Below are positions 53,300 through 64,000 of a DNA stretch of 64,000 nt, in pieces. The notes beneath the pieces are model-generated. The model was not told the origin of the DNA, searched no databases, and saw nothing but the letters and a program-made list of their open reading frames with translations. Positions within the stretch are counted from its first letter, which is position 1. Each line of letters starts with the position of its first letter. A program made the position numbers and the translations under genes. The DNA lies in assembly GCF_000003815.2 (NCBI RefSeq), contig NC_049984.1, positions 1,795,186 to 1,859,185 of the forward strand, given 5' to 3'. Origin of the DNA: Branchiostoma floridae. Lineage: Eukaryota; Chordata; Leptocardii; Amphioxiformes; Branchiostomatidae.

Positions 53300-54960
53300 C
53301 CGTCTGAATGAGATGACGTCATGACTGAGACCTTAGAGGTCAACATGACGGACGTGCTGGTTTGGAGAGCGGAACAATTACTATATTTACTTACGAACAA
53401 CAAAACGTGCAACGTGGTAATACTTCAAAAATGTAAAGTTTTACTGATGCCAACCGGAGAAGTGTAAGTTCAGAGTACCACACAAGGCATCTGTTGCTGC
53501 GTTAAGATCCATAAGGACAAAATAGCAATGCAAGAATCGTCGATGTAGGTTAGACATCCAGGTAATAAGATACGCCAAACAGCAGTCACTCAAGCAACTG
53601 GATATGATTTTGGAAACAGTCAGACGTTTCAACTAGCATCCACTAGTTTTCGTCTGTGACACAGTGACACTGACGCAATACAAGAATCATTTCTTCAATA
53701 GTCATATTCCTTGCCATGATCAACAACATACAATGGCGAAGGTGTAACGTTAGATGCTTCTTCTTATTGTACTTTGTCTTGTTTTTGTTTAAGATTAAAG
53801 GCGCCCAACATTAAACAGGTACGGAGTTTTCGGAAGCTTAAAACGTACTTTTTACACGATGCCCTCACTGTTCTTCACATGACTATTAGTCTTTCCCAGC
53901 TGGACTTTACGACGAAGACGCTGACACAAGACCTTTTGAAACAATGGCGGACTTGGAGGAGCGTTCAGGACCCATCCCTTTAGAACGACGTTGCTTGCCA
54001 GAGACCGTACGTCATGAACGCCGCGACTTCGTACAAAGTATCTATAAAAGACCTTCGACAGATTGAGTGAACTTACCCCCAACGCAAAAAGGCCTGTACT
54101 GCAACATTAGTACGTGATGAGTTTTTGTGACGCCTGACACGGTTGGAGAGTTCAGCCATGGTGGTGGAGTGTCAGGTGCCAACACACCTGTATCCAAATG
54201 GTGGTGTTGGTTGGAAAAGTGGAACTATACTACACAAGAAAACGTTAACTTGAAATTTGTCGAGATAGTATTTCCAACAGGAAGAATGAAACGTAGTGTA
54301 ATTCTGGAGGAGTCACCAAGTGTACACAAGACATCATTCGGTCACTTAAAGATCTTGGAGCAATAGAATCGTTTCGCCAATGGTCTTCCTTGTCGTGATC
54401 GAGAAGACAAAATGGCGAAGGTGTAACGTTAGATGTTGCTTTTTGTTGTCTTTGTTCAAGATTGAAATCACATAACAAGAAACGGGCTCGGAGTTTGCAA
54501 AAGTTTAACACTTTTTACACGTTACACCCTTTTCGTTCTATACATGAATGTTAGACCTCTCCTATTGTTGGGGACAAAAACACTGAGACAAGATTTTTCA
54601 AAACAAGGGCGGACTTGGAGGAGGGTTCAGGACACATCCGTTCAAAACGATGCTGCTTACGTCTTGAGAAGCCCCGCGACTTCTTACAAAGTATCTATGA
54701 AAGTTTTTCAATGAGTCAAGAGAACTCACCCAGTTCTTGAAAGTGGTGGCTGGTTCAACAGGTAAGCGTTAGGTCTCAGTCAGTAGTTTAGAAATCATGA
54801 TATTGAGAAGAACATATTCCCTGCGTCACACTCGGTGTTAAAATGGCGGCCCCTCGTCAAAACATGGTATCACTTTGCACCGTACAAAAGAATCACGTGA
54901 TGACCTTGGGGGACGATCGGATGACCCAGGGAGCTTTTGATGGCCTTTCATTTTATATGG
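53300..54960 (-). repeat. 5' flank of NLR unit 2, itself tandemly duplicated
   Basis: 53700-54100 and 54380-54760 align in order: GGCGAAGGTGTAACGTTAGA, GGCGGACTTGGAGGAG(C/G)GTTCAGGAC, CCCCGCGACTTC/CGCCGCGACTTCGTAC, AAAGTATCTAT(A/G)AAAG, then a donor-like GTAAGT/GTGAGT on the - strand. The 5' flank of unit 1 (about 45240-46230) carries the same blocks. Each copy probably contains a promoter and first untranslated exon. Confidence 0.6.
53560..53670 (+). repeat. Single arm of the foldback family
   Basis: GTAGGTTAGACATCCAGGTA, ATAAGATACGCCAAA, CACTCAAGCAACTGGATATG and GTCAGACGTTTC match the left arm at 37895-37990. Confidence 0.75.
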
Positions 54961-55389
54961 TCAAGTTTAGCGGGCACGTTCTAAATTGAATTTGACTTTT
55001 TATGGGAATATCTTGCAAGTATAAGTAAAAAGACAACAAAACACACAAAGCGCATAAATAAGGATTCATTTTATTGATGAAATTTGATGACCGTTGTGTG
55101 AGATGCCCCTTTTTGTTAGTAAATTAATTTTGTCTGGCCTTATCCCCGTCTAGTACCTGATCACGCCTAGGCAAGCTCCCCTCCTATTTGTAAAGCAATA
55201 TTTGTTCACCGGGCGGAATTTCTGGGCACCTTGCCAAAGCAGATACAGTTTGTATGTACAAAAGTATTTGGATAGCAGACACGTGCTTATATGTGTCTGC
55301 TGTTATATGTGGTGGGAGGGTCTTTAACACACTAGAGGCAAGATACTACAAGGAATCCATTTTGTATATCAAATACGGAATATAAATAC

Positions 55390-56370
55390 TCAACATTTTT
55401 GCTCGACCATAGTTTAATGACTCGTAAAAAGACATACATTTGTGACTTGGCTCTTAACTGCCATAACATTGATTCACGGAAGTATCCTTCACAGCACATA
55501 ATGTATATAATCTCCCATTTATGATACTTCCCTTAAGTTACAACTAACATTGACAGTACATGCAAGACAACTGAACATTATACAAGTAGGTTTTGCACAA
55601 AAATACTTCTTTACAAAAAATATTGATATTTGATCCATAAAGACATTGGCCATACTTAATGGTAATGCTACTCTTTTTATACGCGATTAAGAATAGAGAA
55701 TTAAAAACGATGAGCTGATATTAGAAATATTTGAACGAACCACTCTAAGGCCAATTCAAAATGCATATTACTTTTGCATTACACGTTTGGCAATGCACCA
55801 AGTAATCAATAGCAACAGCTGTAACAAACTAAAATGCATATAAATGTAGAATACCTATTACACCATCGCAATACATGACCCTGAATCAGCTAGATGGGAT
55901 ATGTAACGTTACAAATCAAAACATTTTATAACGCTGAGCCTGAAGGCATTTGACTGATGATCACCATACATGTTTCTTTTACTGTAACCGCATCTAACAA
56001 ATAGTTATATATTGTGATATACGTTTCTGGAGAAAAACACGAAGTGTCAATCCTTTGTACATATGTACATAGACAAGACTATAAATCTCTGAAATGATAG
56101 TACTATCCATAAATGCTTTGCAACTTCAATCTGAGCTACATACATTCAGTTACAACTTCTATATAGAATCGCATCGCGAGAAAATGTGGTAGAATAACCA
56201 TCATCTATCAACGTTGGTTGTGATGTCAACAATAGAGTGTGAATGGCCGTGCTCCTGTCAGGTGACGCCTCATGTAAATGTTTCCATTTTAAACTTCCTG
56301 ACAATAGAATAACTATGTATGTGTAAGGCTCGCTGAGCTCTTTCTGAATTGAAGAATTAAACTATGTGTC
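55390..56370 (-). repeat. Orphan NLR 3' flank (third unit, no NACHT body)
   Basis: GACCATAGTTTAATGACTCG, AAAAAGACATACATTTGTGA, GTATCCTTCACAGCACATAA, TTTGATCCATAAAGACATTG, TCCATTTTAAACTTCCTGAC and GTGTAAGGCTCG match the 3' flanks of units 1 and 2. No NACHT, TIR or Death coding is seen beyond it, so the third unit is truncated. Confidence 0.65.
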
Positions 56371-58190
56371 TATTCAAAGTTTATTTAAGCCAGGTTACTG
56401 AATATGCATTTACATAGCTAAGGTAAAACTGTGATAAATGGTCAGAAAATAGCGACGTTTTTGTATGGGGAGGGGGCTACCACCGCTTCCTTTTCGCGTT
56501 GCAATGGTGTTCCGGGGAAATTTTGAAATCTGGACCCTCTGAAAAGCCATTTCCTGCACTTTCTAGGGGTAAATTTTGCTGATAGACTCACTAGGATTGA
56601 ATGAAATGTCTATCAGTGAATAATGCAAATCAGTCTTGCCTTTGAAAAAAAATCTTGGACATGAAAAAGGTGACCTTTGGACCTAGCGTCGAGTTACGTT
56701 ACTGCAACAGGTTCAAAGTTGGTGGTAAAATTTTCCTGAAGAGCCAGATTCATGATTTTTTAGTAGTGGCTATGTCTTTGGGCAGGAAGTAAGTTGTGTA
56801 AGTTTGGGTCCCCTGGCAGCTTGTTTTGAACTGCAGCAGGCAATTTTGTTGTTATCTTTGGACTAGAATAAGTCAAGCTGGGATTGGTGGATTTACATCA
56901 TTTTTAGTATGAACATACCTTAGGTGATGATTGAAATACTAAAATGTATTGCATGAAAATCTGGGCTTTATTTACACAATTATTATGGAAATTGTGTAAT
57001 TCCAGAACTCGACCTCTTTTCATGGACACTCAGCACTTCTTCTGACTGCCAACTGTGCAGCAGATGTGCATAGTTAATGACAGATTTCTGATGGCAAAAC
57101 ACAGATGTTATTTTTGCTCACATGTTGTTTATTAGTTTGCAGGGTGCCATGTTCTTTGTTTGTTTGTGGAATATCTCTTTAAGCAGAAGTGATGATTGGG
57201 AGGGGTTTCACCATTTTAATGTGAAGGGGTGTTTTGGTGATCCTTACGTGGCATGGAAATGTTAATACCTATTTGTACCTTTGACAAGAAGGTTATGTTT
57301 TGAGATGTATTTGTATTGTCCATGACCTTAAAGTCTTTGATAAAGCTTAAGGCACTCCCCATAATAAGCCTTGATTATTTGGCGAAGGTATGTGTTTCGT
57401 GGAACTCTAGTTTCCTTCTTATTTCACTTCTTCAATTTCGTTGGGTAACAAATCCAATTAAGGACAGAGGTATGCACAGCGAGACACCCACTTAAGACGA
57501 TACTTGGTAATACATGTAACTCGAACTCTTATTGACTATTGATAACTTAAGTCATTATGGCAAATGATTGATACAAAACTAATCATGCAGCAATTCAACG
57601 CATTTTATTAGGTTTCAAGAAATCATTGAGTAGAAAAAAAAACAGTCTTCAAACATTCCAGAAGTATTATTTGCAAAGAATATCTTTATTCTGTGTTCAC
57701 TGCATGGAATTTTTGTGAGAAATTGAAAAATGCGTTACAATGTCCTCTCAAAACTTTTGCTAGAAAATACCTTAAAAATTCGCATTATAGTTGCTTCTTA
57801 AATTTATGTCTGGACACATTGCATACGTACAACGAGACATAGAGTATTACCTCTACTCTGTTACTTTCCAAGAAGCGTTAAAGCTTCATTCATTTTTTGT
57901 TTACACAATCAGTTACAGTATACTACTGAGCTGACGTCCCTAATGTAGCACTTTCCTATTGAAAGTATATTCAGGAACTCACTGGCGTAAGCATACGTGT
58001 GAACTTTTGGCTCTCGCAGTCAACTTGCCTGCCCACTTTAAACCCGCTAATTATTTTCACCGTGAAGCTCTTTCGTACACGCAACGCACCATTTTTCGTT
58101 TCTTTTGAAACTTTTTTCATTGCAATTGGCACGAGGTGTTTAGCTTCGTTCTTTCATTTGGGTGAGCCATTGGGTCAACTCAATCTTTTT
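56371..58190. other. No gene recognised
   Basis: No domain-bearing frame longer than about 60 codons and no repeat family identified. It separates the NLR array from the PARP gene. Confidence 0.4.
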
Positions 58191-58479
58191 TAGAGTTCGT
58201 TGCGTTTTTTAAAAAACTTTTTATTAGGAAGCCCCAGTACTCAATCTCACTCACTCATCCTTGCCGCATATCAGACTTCGCTGTGGCGGGCCGTACTCAA
58301 TAATGTGCTTTGGATAGCACTGGACGTTGTCGCTTTTTTAGAGTTTGCTGCGTTATTTCGTTTTTTTTTTATAATTAGCAAACCCTAGTACTCAATGATG
58401 TGCTCCGGATAGCACTGGAGGTTGTCGCTCCTTTTATTTTTAGAGTTCTCTGCCTGTCTTCGCTTCTTTATATCAAACC
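58190..58479 (-). repeat. Tandem copies of the PARP stop-codon region
   Basis: The last coding bases plus 3' UTR (GTACTCAATAATGTGCTCCG + GATAGCACTGG + GTTGTCG, then TTTAGAGTTC-TGCGTT) recur at about 58285, 58383 and 58484 (the real CDS end), spaced 98-99 bp. A further fragment lies at about 58238. Confidence 0.8.
58220..58225 (-). terminator. Candidate polyadenylation signal of the PARP gene
   Basis: AATAAA on the - strand, about 255 nt beyond the stop at 58480. Confidence 0.4.
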
Positions 58480-61400
58480 CTAGTACTCAATAATGTGCTC
58501 CGGGTAGCACTGGGCATTGTCGAAGATGACGAAGATGTTAGGACTGGCCGTGTCGTTGACACACGAATCGTACATCCGACCGAACGGCTCACCCGGGTTG
58601 ACGGGGGGAGGGCGGCGGACGCCCGCATCCCCCTTCGCGTACGCCCCGACCAGAACCCTGACCACGAACATGTAGCGGCGCCCATTGGAACCCTGCTGGG
58701 CGTAGTTGTGTGAGTACTGCGAGCTGGCGGAGAAGTACGTTCCCTGCCCGTAGATCTGCCCGACTCGCGAGCCGCTGAGGCGCCAGTCGAAGTTTTGCTG
58801 GCAGATGGCGTCCACGACGGCTTCCTGCGTCCCGTGGAAGAGGCGACGCTCCTCTACATCCTTCCCGCCGTTCTGTTTCTTCAGCTGGGCTTTCTTCCTG
58901 TAAAGGTAATTAACAGTGATATTTTTATATGCATATAGAAGGGTAACAAAAAATAACCGGTCATTGATTGGTTACGCATTCTTTAAATTGCAGCAGCGAC
59001 ACCTAGCTGCTGTGCGATGTAGGACCAGTCAGTAGAGGTCTCAGGAAGGCAAGACGGCCACCGAAAAGTCTGATAATATTAGCGCCTTGCTTGTGTACAG
59101 ATAAAAATACATTTTTGAAATCTAACTGGTCACTGCTGTTATATTTTTTCTGATAGTGATGTTGCGGTCATGGTCGTTGGAAAAGGCAATGTATCTCCAT
59201 AGAATTTGAGGTTGTTATCCACTGCGTGTAGTGCACGGTATTGGGAGGTATCTGGAATCCAGACACCCTAACCCTTACGCCAACACGACGCTACATAATG
59301 ATGCAATCTTATCAGACATTGATCAGCTGTGGAAGTAGACCATGCTTAATCTCCAAGCAGATCTATCGGAGGCAATGACAGACTCCAAATGGCTCAACAG
59401 TGTCCAACTGGCCTCCCTAGTTACAATTGGACACTGTATTCCGTCTTTGGCCCCGATAGATCTGCTTGGAGATTAAACCACTCTATGGAAAAGCCCACCT
59501 GTTATATGCGCTCCAAAGAAAGGCATTCTGGACACGCTTGACTCCCGAAATGGCTGTTCCCGCCATCCCGTTCTGCTCAAACAGCGTCCTGACGTCATTG
59601 TACTCCTTAGTGTTTCCCGCCACGTCCACTTTGACGAACTCGTCGTCTTCTGACATGGCGGACCAGTGGGCTGGGGTGGATTCGTCCCAGGCTGAGGCGC
59701 CTCTAGCGGATTTTGCACGAACTGCGGGCTTCGGTCTAATGACAAGAGGATAATTATGACATGAATTCCTTAGAAGTTACTTTTCAAACATTGATCACTG
59801 CTGATGAATACCCAAAATGAAATGGGAAAGACAGAGGGAAAGAGCAGACGATAGACAGATATCGAAGTAAAAAGAAAGAAGAAAATGACTCCATAAGAGA
59901 GAGAGAGAGCTAGAGACTGAAGAGGACGAGGAGATATTTCCTATCTGTCTGTCTGTCTGCCTCACTGTCTCTCTCTGTGTGTCTGAAAATCATGACTCAA
60001 TCCAATCTGGCAGGAGGTGACAAGAGGAGAGATACTCTAAAGAGAGAAACAGGGAGAGAGAGAGAGGGAAAGGGAGAAAGAGAAGAAAGCAGAATTATTA
60101 TTCAATCAATATGTAAACGTACTCACATTTTTCACATTCTCCCCTGACAGCAGGACAGAGATTCCAAAAGAGAGACAAGAGAGAGAGGGAGAGACAGGAG
60201 AAAGAGAAAGTTAGAGAGAGGATGAGTGTTCTCAATCCACTCACTTGGGTGGGTTTTTCACCTCCTCCTCCGACACGAACTTGGGCCGACGTCTGACGTC
60301 ACGGCGGGTCCCGACCCTGGTGTTCTCCTGACACATGTCGCGCAGGCGCAGTACGTACTGGTGATGGCCGGTAGAGAAGATGACGTCAGCGTCCTGTTGG
60401 TCCTGAAACTTGTCCTCGATGTCCCTACTGGTCAGGCTGCTCGTGCCGCGAACCTCCCCGCTTTGGTTCTAAAGAAGTGCCAACAACAGGCTTTGAAAAT
60501 AGTTTCATTTCTATGCTACATATATCAAAGAAATACCTACCTACCCACCTAACTAGTCTCAAAGAAATGCTCGATTTCATCTGGATAAAATCTGATAGAT
60601 TTCTCCAAAGTTCTCCATCACGCCAGTAGCACCGTCACTCCGTCATGAACAACTAACCAACCAATCAAGCTACCACACGGACAGACAGACAAGCACAAGC
60701 TAAAACATGTAACCCCTTCCGAAAGTCTCACCATGGCCCGTCCCCTTCCAGCCAGTACCACCGCCACTCCGTCACGAACAGGTGACCCGGCGGAGACTTC
60801 ACTGAGGAACCAAACAACCAACAAACCAAACAACCAACAAACAAACAAACAAACGCGTCTGTTCAGTCTCACCATCTGCCCGCACTCCACCCAAGTCCCG
60901 CCCACGTCCCTCCAGTACCACCGCCACTCCGTCACAAAAACTGACCAAGCTACCACACAGACAGACACACAGACAGACACAGGCACAAACATATAACCCA
61001 TTCAGAAGTCTCACCGTCTGCCCGTACTCCACCCATGTCCCTTCCCCGTCACACCAGTACCACCGCCACTCCGTCACGAACAACTTACCTACAAACCAAG
61101 CTTGCACATAGACAGACAGGCACACAGACAAATAGACAGAAACACAGACAGACAGACAGGCACAGCGAAAAAAAAATATAATCCCTTCCGAAAGTCTCAC
61201 CATGTGTCCGTACTCCACCCAGGTCCCGTCCACATCCTTCCAGTACCACCGCCACTCCGTCACGAACAGGTGACCAGGGGGAGACTTTACAGACGACGAC
61301 GTGGAGAGACGGCGCACCTCGAACTCCTGGCGAGAGTCACCGGTATTGCAGTCCGCCACCGCCTTCATGTCCGCGAAATTCACTGCGCAGGTTTTTCTGT

Positions 61401-63906
61401 AAACATCGCCACAAATTTACTCCAAGACGTTGAGAGAACGAGTAGTCTATTGTTATCTCTTAAACGGTTACTTTCTTTGACTTATGGTCAATCTTTCTTT
61501 TCATGTAAGAAAGATTTCCCGGCCATTGTAACGAAGAAATTGGTTGCGTCAGACTTACAGCGTACCGAAACCTAGACTAAGTTGTAGTGGCTTCTGAGAA
61601 CACCCCCGCTATGCGTCGCTACACTTTGAACACAAACAGGTCCACGGTTTAGCCTCTACCAGGCTTCACAGGTCGCTGGAAAAATAGTAGAAATTGGCCA
61701 AATAAGACAGAAAACACGCCAGAGGAGCTAGATGGCCGAGGAGTACAGTTTGCGACCGAGTTTTTAATTAGCCTAGGAGTGAACTTACCGGCCGGATAGC
61801 TGGATAGACTGCAAAAGACTGACTAAACTCTCATTTCAACTTAAGTTATTTGTCCCTATTTCGCCAAATTCTTATCTTATTTTTCATCCAGATGACACGA
61901 CTCCGTAAATTATTTCATCAGGTTGGTCGATCAATTGAACAAAGTCTTCTTCGTTACACAACCTTCTTTTAATTGTTCAGTAAACGTTTTGATAAAATGT
62001 ACTGATGAAGGCGTCAGATGGTCGTCGAAACGTTTACTGAACAATGTAACGAAGAAGACTGACATGGCTGCTTAGAGATAAGGTCCACAGTGTCTTGTTT
62101 GCGGTCCTGCCACTGAAAGCATAAAAAGAAAACGATGAACACCAACCCGTCCAGTCGCACAGGGGAGTAGGTGTCCTCGGTGACCTTGCAGTAGGCCTCC
62201 TCCACCATGACGTTAAGGTCATGTCCAAGATGGCGCCACCTGTCTGCTCCAGGGGCGCGAAACTGCCACTGGTACGGCATGCGGCAATGCCACCTCTCAC
62301 AGAGGGTCTTGTAGGAACACCTGTGAACAAACGCAAACAGTGTAGGAATAAGTTAACATTCTTTATGCGTTTCACATCGTGTACATCGCGGAACTGCCAC
62401 TGGTACGGCATACGGCAGTGCCACCGCTCACACGGGGTCTTGTAGGAGCACCTGGGAACAAATAGACACAGTGTAGGAATAAGTAAACATTCTTTATGCC
62501 TTACACATCGTTTACATCGCTGTACTGCCACTGGTGCGGCATGCGGCAGTGCCACCGCTCACACGGGGTCTTGTAGGAACACCTGTGGACAAACGCATAC
62601 AGTTTAGGAATAAGGAAACATTTTTCATGCGCTTCACTTGTGTACATAGCACGTTGTGCAATGGCCCCATGTACATCGGTGTACCAGTATTTACTATATA
62701 GATCTAGTATTTGTCAAATTTCGCCTCAAAATTACCATCCCACAATTTCCTTCATTCAGCTTCCATCAACTTTCGGCAAAGTTTGATTATTGACATGCAT
62801 GATTGACTTGATACGAAACTTCATAAAAAGAGGATGTGTTATGTATGGAATGGCTCGCCCACGGGCCATCGAAAGTGAAAGTACACACGTCATTTCCGGT
62901 GTCTACAAGGCGGGACGTTTCGCCAAGTGAGCGAAACTTCTTTCATTTTCTTCTAGCAGACAATTTGCGGCACCAAAGGGCTCTTTTCCAGGACGAAACG
63001 TTCAGTTATTTCTAGTAGTGAATAAAAATGATTTGGGCAATGTCTCTATGACTGATATATCTACACCATAGTTATTAGTACTACATTACAACTACAAAAC
63101 CCCATAGCACAAGCATCATATATACCGCGCCAAAGAAAATGAGAGTTGGCCCACCTTTGACGGATGTTGAAAATACAGATTTCGTCCAACTTCTCTGGGA
63201 CTTTGTCTCCTTGTTCTGCCTTCTTCTTCTTGACGAGATCCTTCTTAAAGATGTCGATGACGGCCTTCTCGGAGGTGCTGGGGATCCCGAACTTCTGCAG
63301 GATGCCCCTGTTTTGCGGGGTCATGACGTTGTGTGAAAAATCGCACTGGCCCTTGTCGAAGATACAGCCCCCGACGAGATAGCGGCTGCACACGTGGAGA
63401 TATGTGCAGGCGTCGCCCTTGGTGCAGCCCCGTTGGCGGTTATTGTACCAGGTACAGGCCTGGGGCAGTTTGGCGGGGACCGGGGCAGGGTTATCGTTCG
63501 CTCCGGACCTCTGGCGCGACCGTGGCCAAGGGCGGGCGCGTCCGCTGGCCGGTGGAACCTCGGGCGGTGTTTGCGGCATTTGTGCAGCTCCCATTTGCAC
63601 AGCCTGCATTAGCTGCATGACATCGCTCATAGAGAATTTAGCCTCGTTGCCGACCATCGGGCCGCTAGGAGGCTGAGGCACCTGTTGAATAAACCCTCCA
63701 CGGCCACGGCCTCGGTCCATCCCGCGACCCCCTCTAGGCCCTCCCCTTCCCCCGCGACCGTTGGGGTTCGGAGAGGGGCTAGGCCCGCTGTAGCCCCTCC
63801 CCCTCCCTCCACGGCCACGGAAACCTCCTCGACCCCGGGGGTTTGGACCGCCCCTAGTGCCGCTACTGTGGGGTGAATTGTCCCGGTCGTGCTTCACGGG
63901 CTCCAT
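58480..63906 (-). CDS. PARP12-like: PARP12/PARP13-like CCCH zinc-finger ADP-ribosyltransferase (666 aa, 6 exons)
   Basis: Exons on the - strand: 63906-63155, 62320-62147, 61396-61201, 60468-60245, 59735-59499, 58897-58480; total 2001 nt. The start is the first ATG after an in-frame stop upstream. The N-terminus is RG/RGG-rich. Fingers: CTWYNNRQRGCTKGDACTYLH (Cx9Cx5Cx3H), then CSRYLVGGCIFDKGQCDFSH (Cx7Cx6Cx3H), then a third, C-x7-C-x5-C-x3-H, split across intron 1. WWE1: PYQWQFRAPG...EEAYCKV, ending NFADMKA. WWE2: FVTEWRWYWKDVDGTWVEYG, ending YVLRLRDMCQENTRVGTRRD. Catalytic domain: VQNAFLWSAYNR, FHGTQ (His), GTYFSASSQYS (Tyr), CYPEHIIEY near the C-terminus. Related vertebrate genes act in antiviral RNA recognition and mono-ADP-ribosylation. 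Orthology to one vertebrate member (PARP11/12/13 or TIPARP) cannot be fixed by eye. Confidence 0.93.
59346..59476. mobile_element. 131-bp hairpin MITE with TTAA ends
   Basis: TTAATCTCCAAGCAGATCTA + TCGG at 59346-59369 and its exact reverse complement at 59453-59476; the loop has a further inverted GTGTCCAA/TTGGACAC. TTAA ends recall piggyBac/Kolobok targets. It lies in intron 5 of the PARP gene, 22 bp from the donor at 59498. Confidence 0.8.
59860..60235. repeat. GA-rich low-complexity intron
   Basis: Repeated GAGAGAGA, AGAGAGGGAAAG and CTGTCTGTCTGTC tracts between PARP exons 4 and 5. Confidence 0.85.
60620..61200 (-). pseudogene. Four partial tandem copies of the PARP WWE2 half-exon
   Basis: The 3' half of exon 61396-61201 recurs at about 61018-61085 (FVTEWRWYWCDGEGTWVEYG), 60870-60940 (FVTEWRWYWRDVGGTWVECG), 60728-60800 (FVTEWRWYWLEGDG, truncated) and 60620-60655 (degenerate, with a stop). 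The first three keep a GTGAGA donor. They lack the exon's 5' part and start in the wrong phase for simple substitution. The open frame does run from the true exon through the intron into the next two repeats. Confidence 0.75.
62321..62585 (-). pseudogene. Two partial tandem copies of PARP exon 2 (third CCCH finger / WWE1 start)
   Basis: Exon 2's acceptor and first about 20 codons (CSYKTPCERWHCRMPYQWQF) recur with exon-side ends at 62451 and 62582, a period of about 131 bp including intron sequence. Both copies keep a CAG|GTG acceptor and the finger residues. Both then diverge into GATGTACACGATGTGAAACG-type sequence and lack the rest of WWE1. The copy at 62582 has an in-frame stop soon after. 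Confidence 0.75.
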
Positions 63907-64000
63907 GTTTGATAGTGTGGGGACGTTTTTGTGCTGCTTCCCTTCGAATGATACCACGGCAGAAGGTAGGGACTCCTTACAGCGCTAGAAATCGCGTGGG

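Noticed and set aside
60618-61383. A 194-codon continuous exon containing two WWE cores
   Set aside because: The intervening part is GT/CT-rich intron (repetitive V-C-L-S translations), and a good GTGAGA donor lies at 61200. Kept only as a possible retained-intron isoform.
63333-63876. Several + strand open frames of 63-95 codons
   Set aside because: Antisense shadows of the GC-rich, RG-rich first exon of the PARP gene.

Overview
The window looks like a chordate or invertebrate-deuterostome genome, most likely amphioxus (Branchiostoma). The genes have many short exons and GT-AG introns. There is a tandem pair of NACHT receptors with TIR or Death N-termini, a PARP12-type gene, and a dense load of MITEs, SINEs and truncated LINEs. 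The species call is inference; no single marker proves it. All exon models below were built by eye from splice signals, reading-frame continuity and domain patterns. In every model the exon lengths sum to a multiple of three.

Layout. (1) 1.3-20.8 kb, + strand: a secreted EGF-repeat protein of about 27 exons and 1350 residues. It has a signal peptide, an acidic spacer, an unusual run of half-EGF modules, about twelve DxDEC-type EGF exons, six compact EGF exons and a short Cys-containing tail. Its introns hold several transposons. (2) 20.9-30.9 kb: no gene recognised. This stretch holds a 50-bp minisatellite, a four-copy dispersed repeat, a strange 31-bp palindromic minisatellite and truncated retroelements. 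(3) 31.0-32.3 kb, - strand: a compact three-exon gene for a 169-residue precursor. It has a signal peptide, about 53 residues with 12 cysteines, a dibasic site and a paired EF-hand domain. This is the architecture of the mussel antifungal peptide mytimycin. (4) 32.3-40.8 kb: repeats, MITEs, a foldback element around a 100-bp assembly gap, and no recognised gene. (5) 40.8-52.7 kb, - strand: two tandem NLR-type genes with closely similar NACHT and C-terminal regions but different effector domains, TIR in one and Death in the other. Each domain is carried on one interchangeable phase-1 exon behind the same kind of 46-nt leader exon. The TIR gene has a 1-nt deletion. Flanking sequence shows the locus was tandemly duplicated at least three times; the third copy (55.4-56.4 kb) has only its 3' flank. 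(6) 58.5-63.9 kb, - strand: a complete PARP12/PARP13-like gene of 6 exons and 666 residues. It has an RG-rich N-terminus, three CCCH fingers, two WWE modules and a PARP catalytic domain. Two of its exons and its 3' end have partial tandem duplicates.

The three right-hand loci (antimicrobial-peptide candidate, NLR pair, zinc-finger PARP) are all immune-type genes on the same strand within about 33 kb. Proximity is seen directly; functional linkage is only a suggestion.
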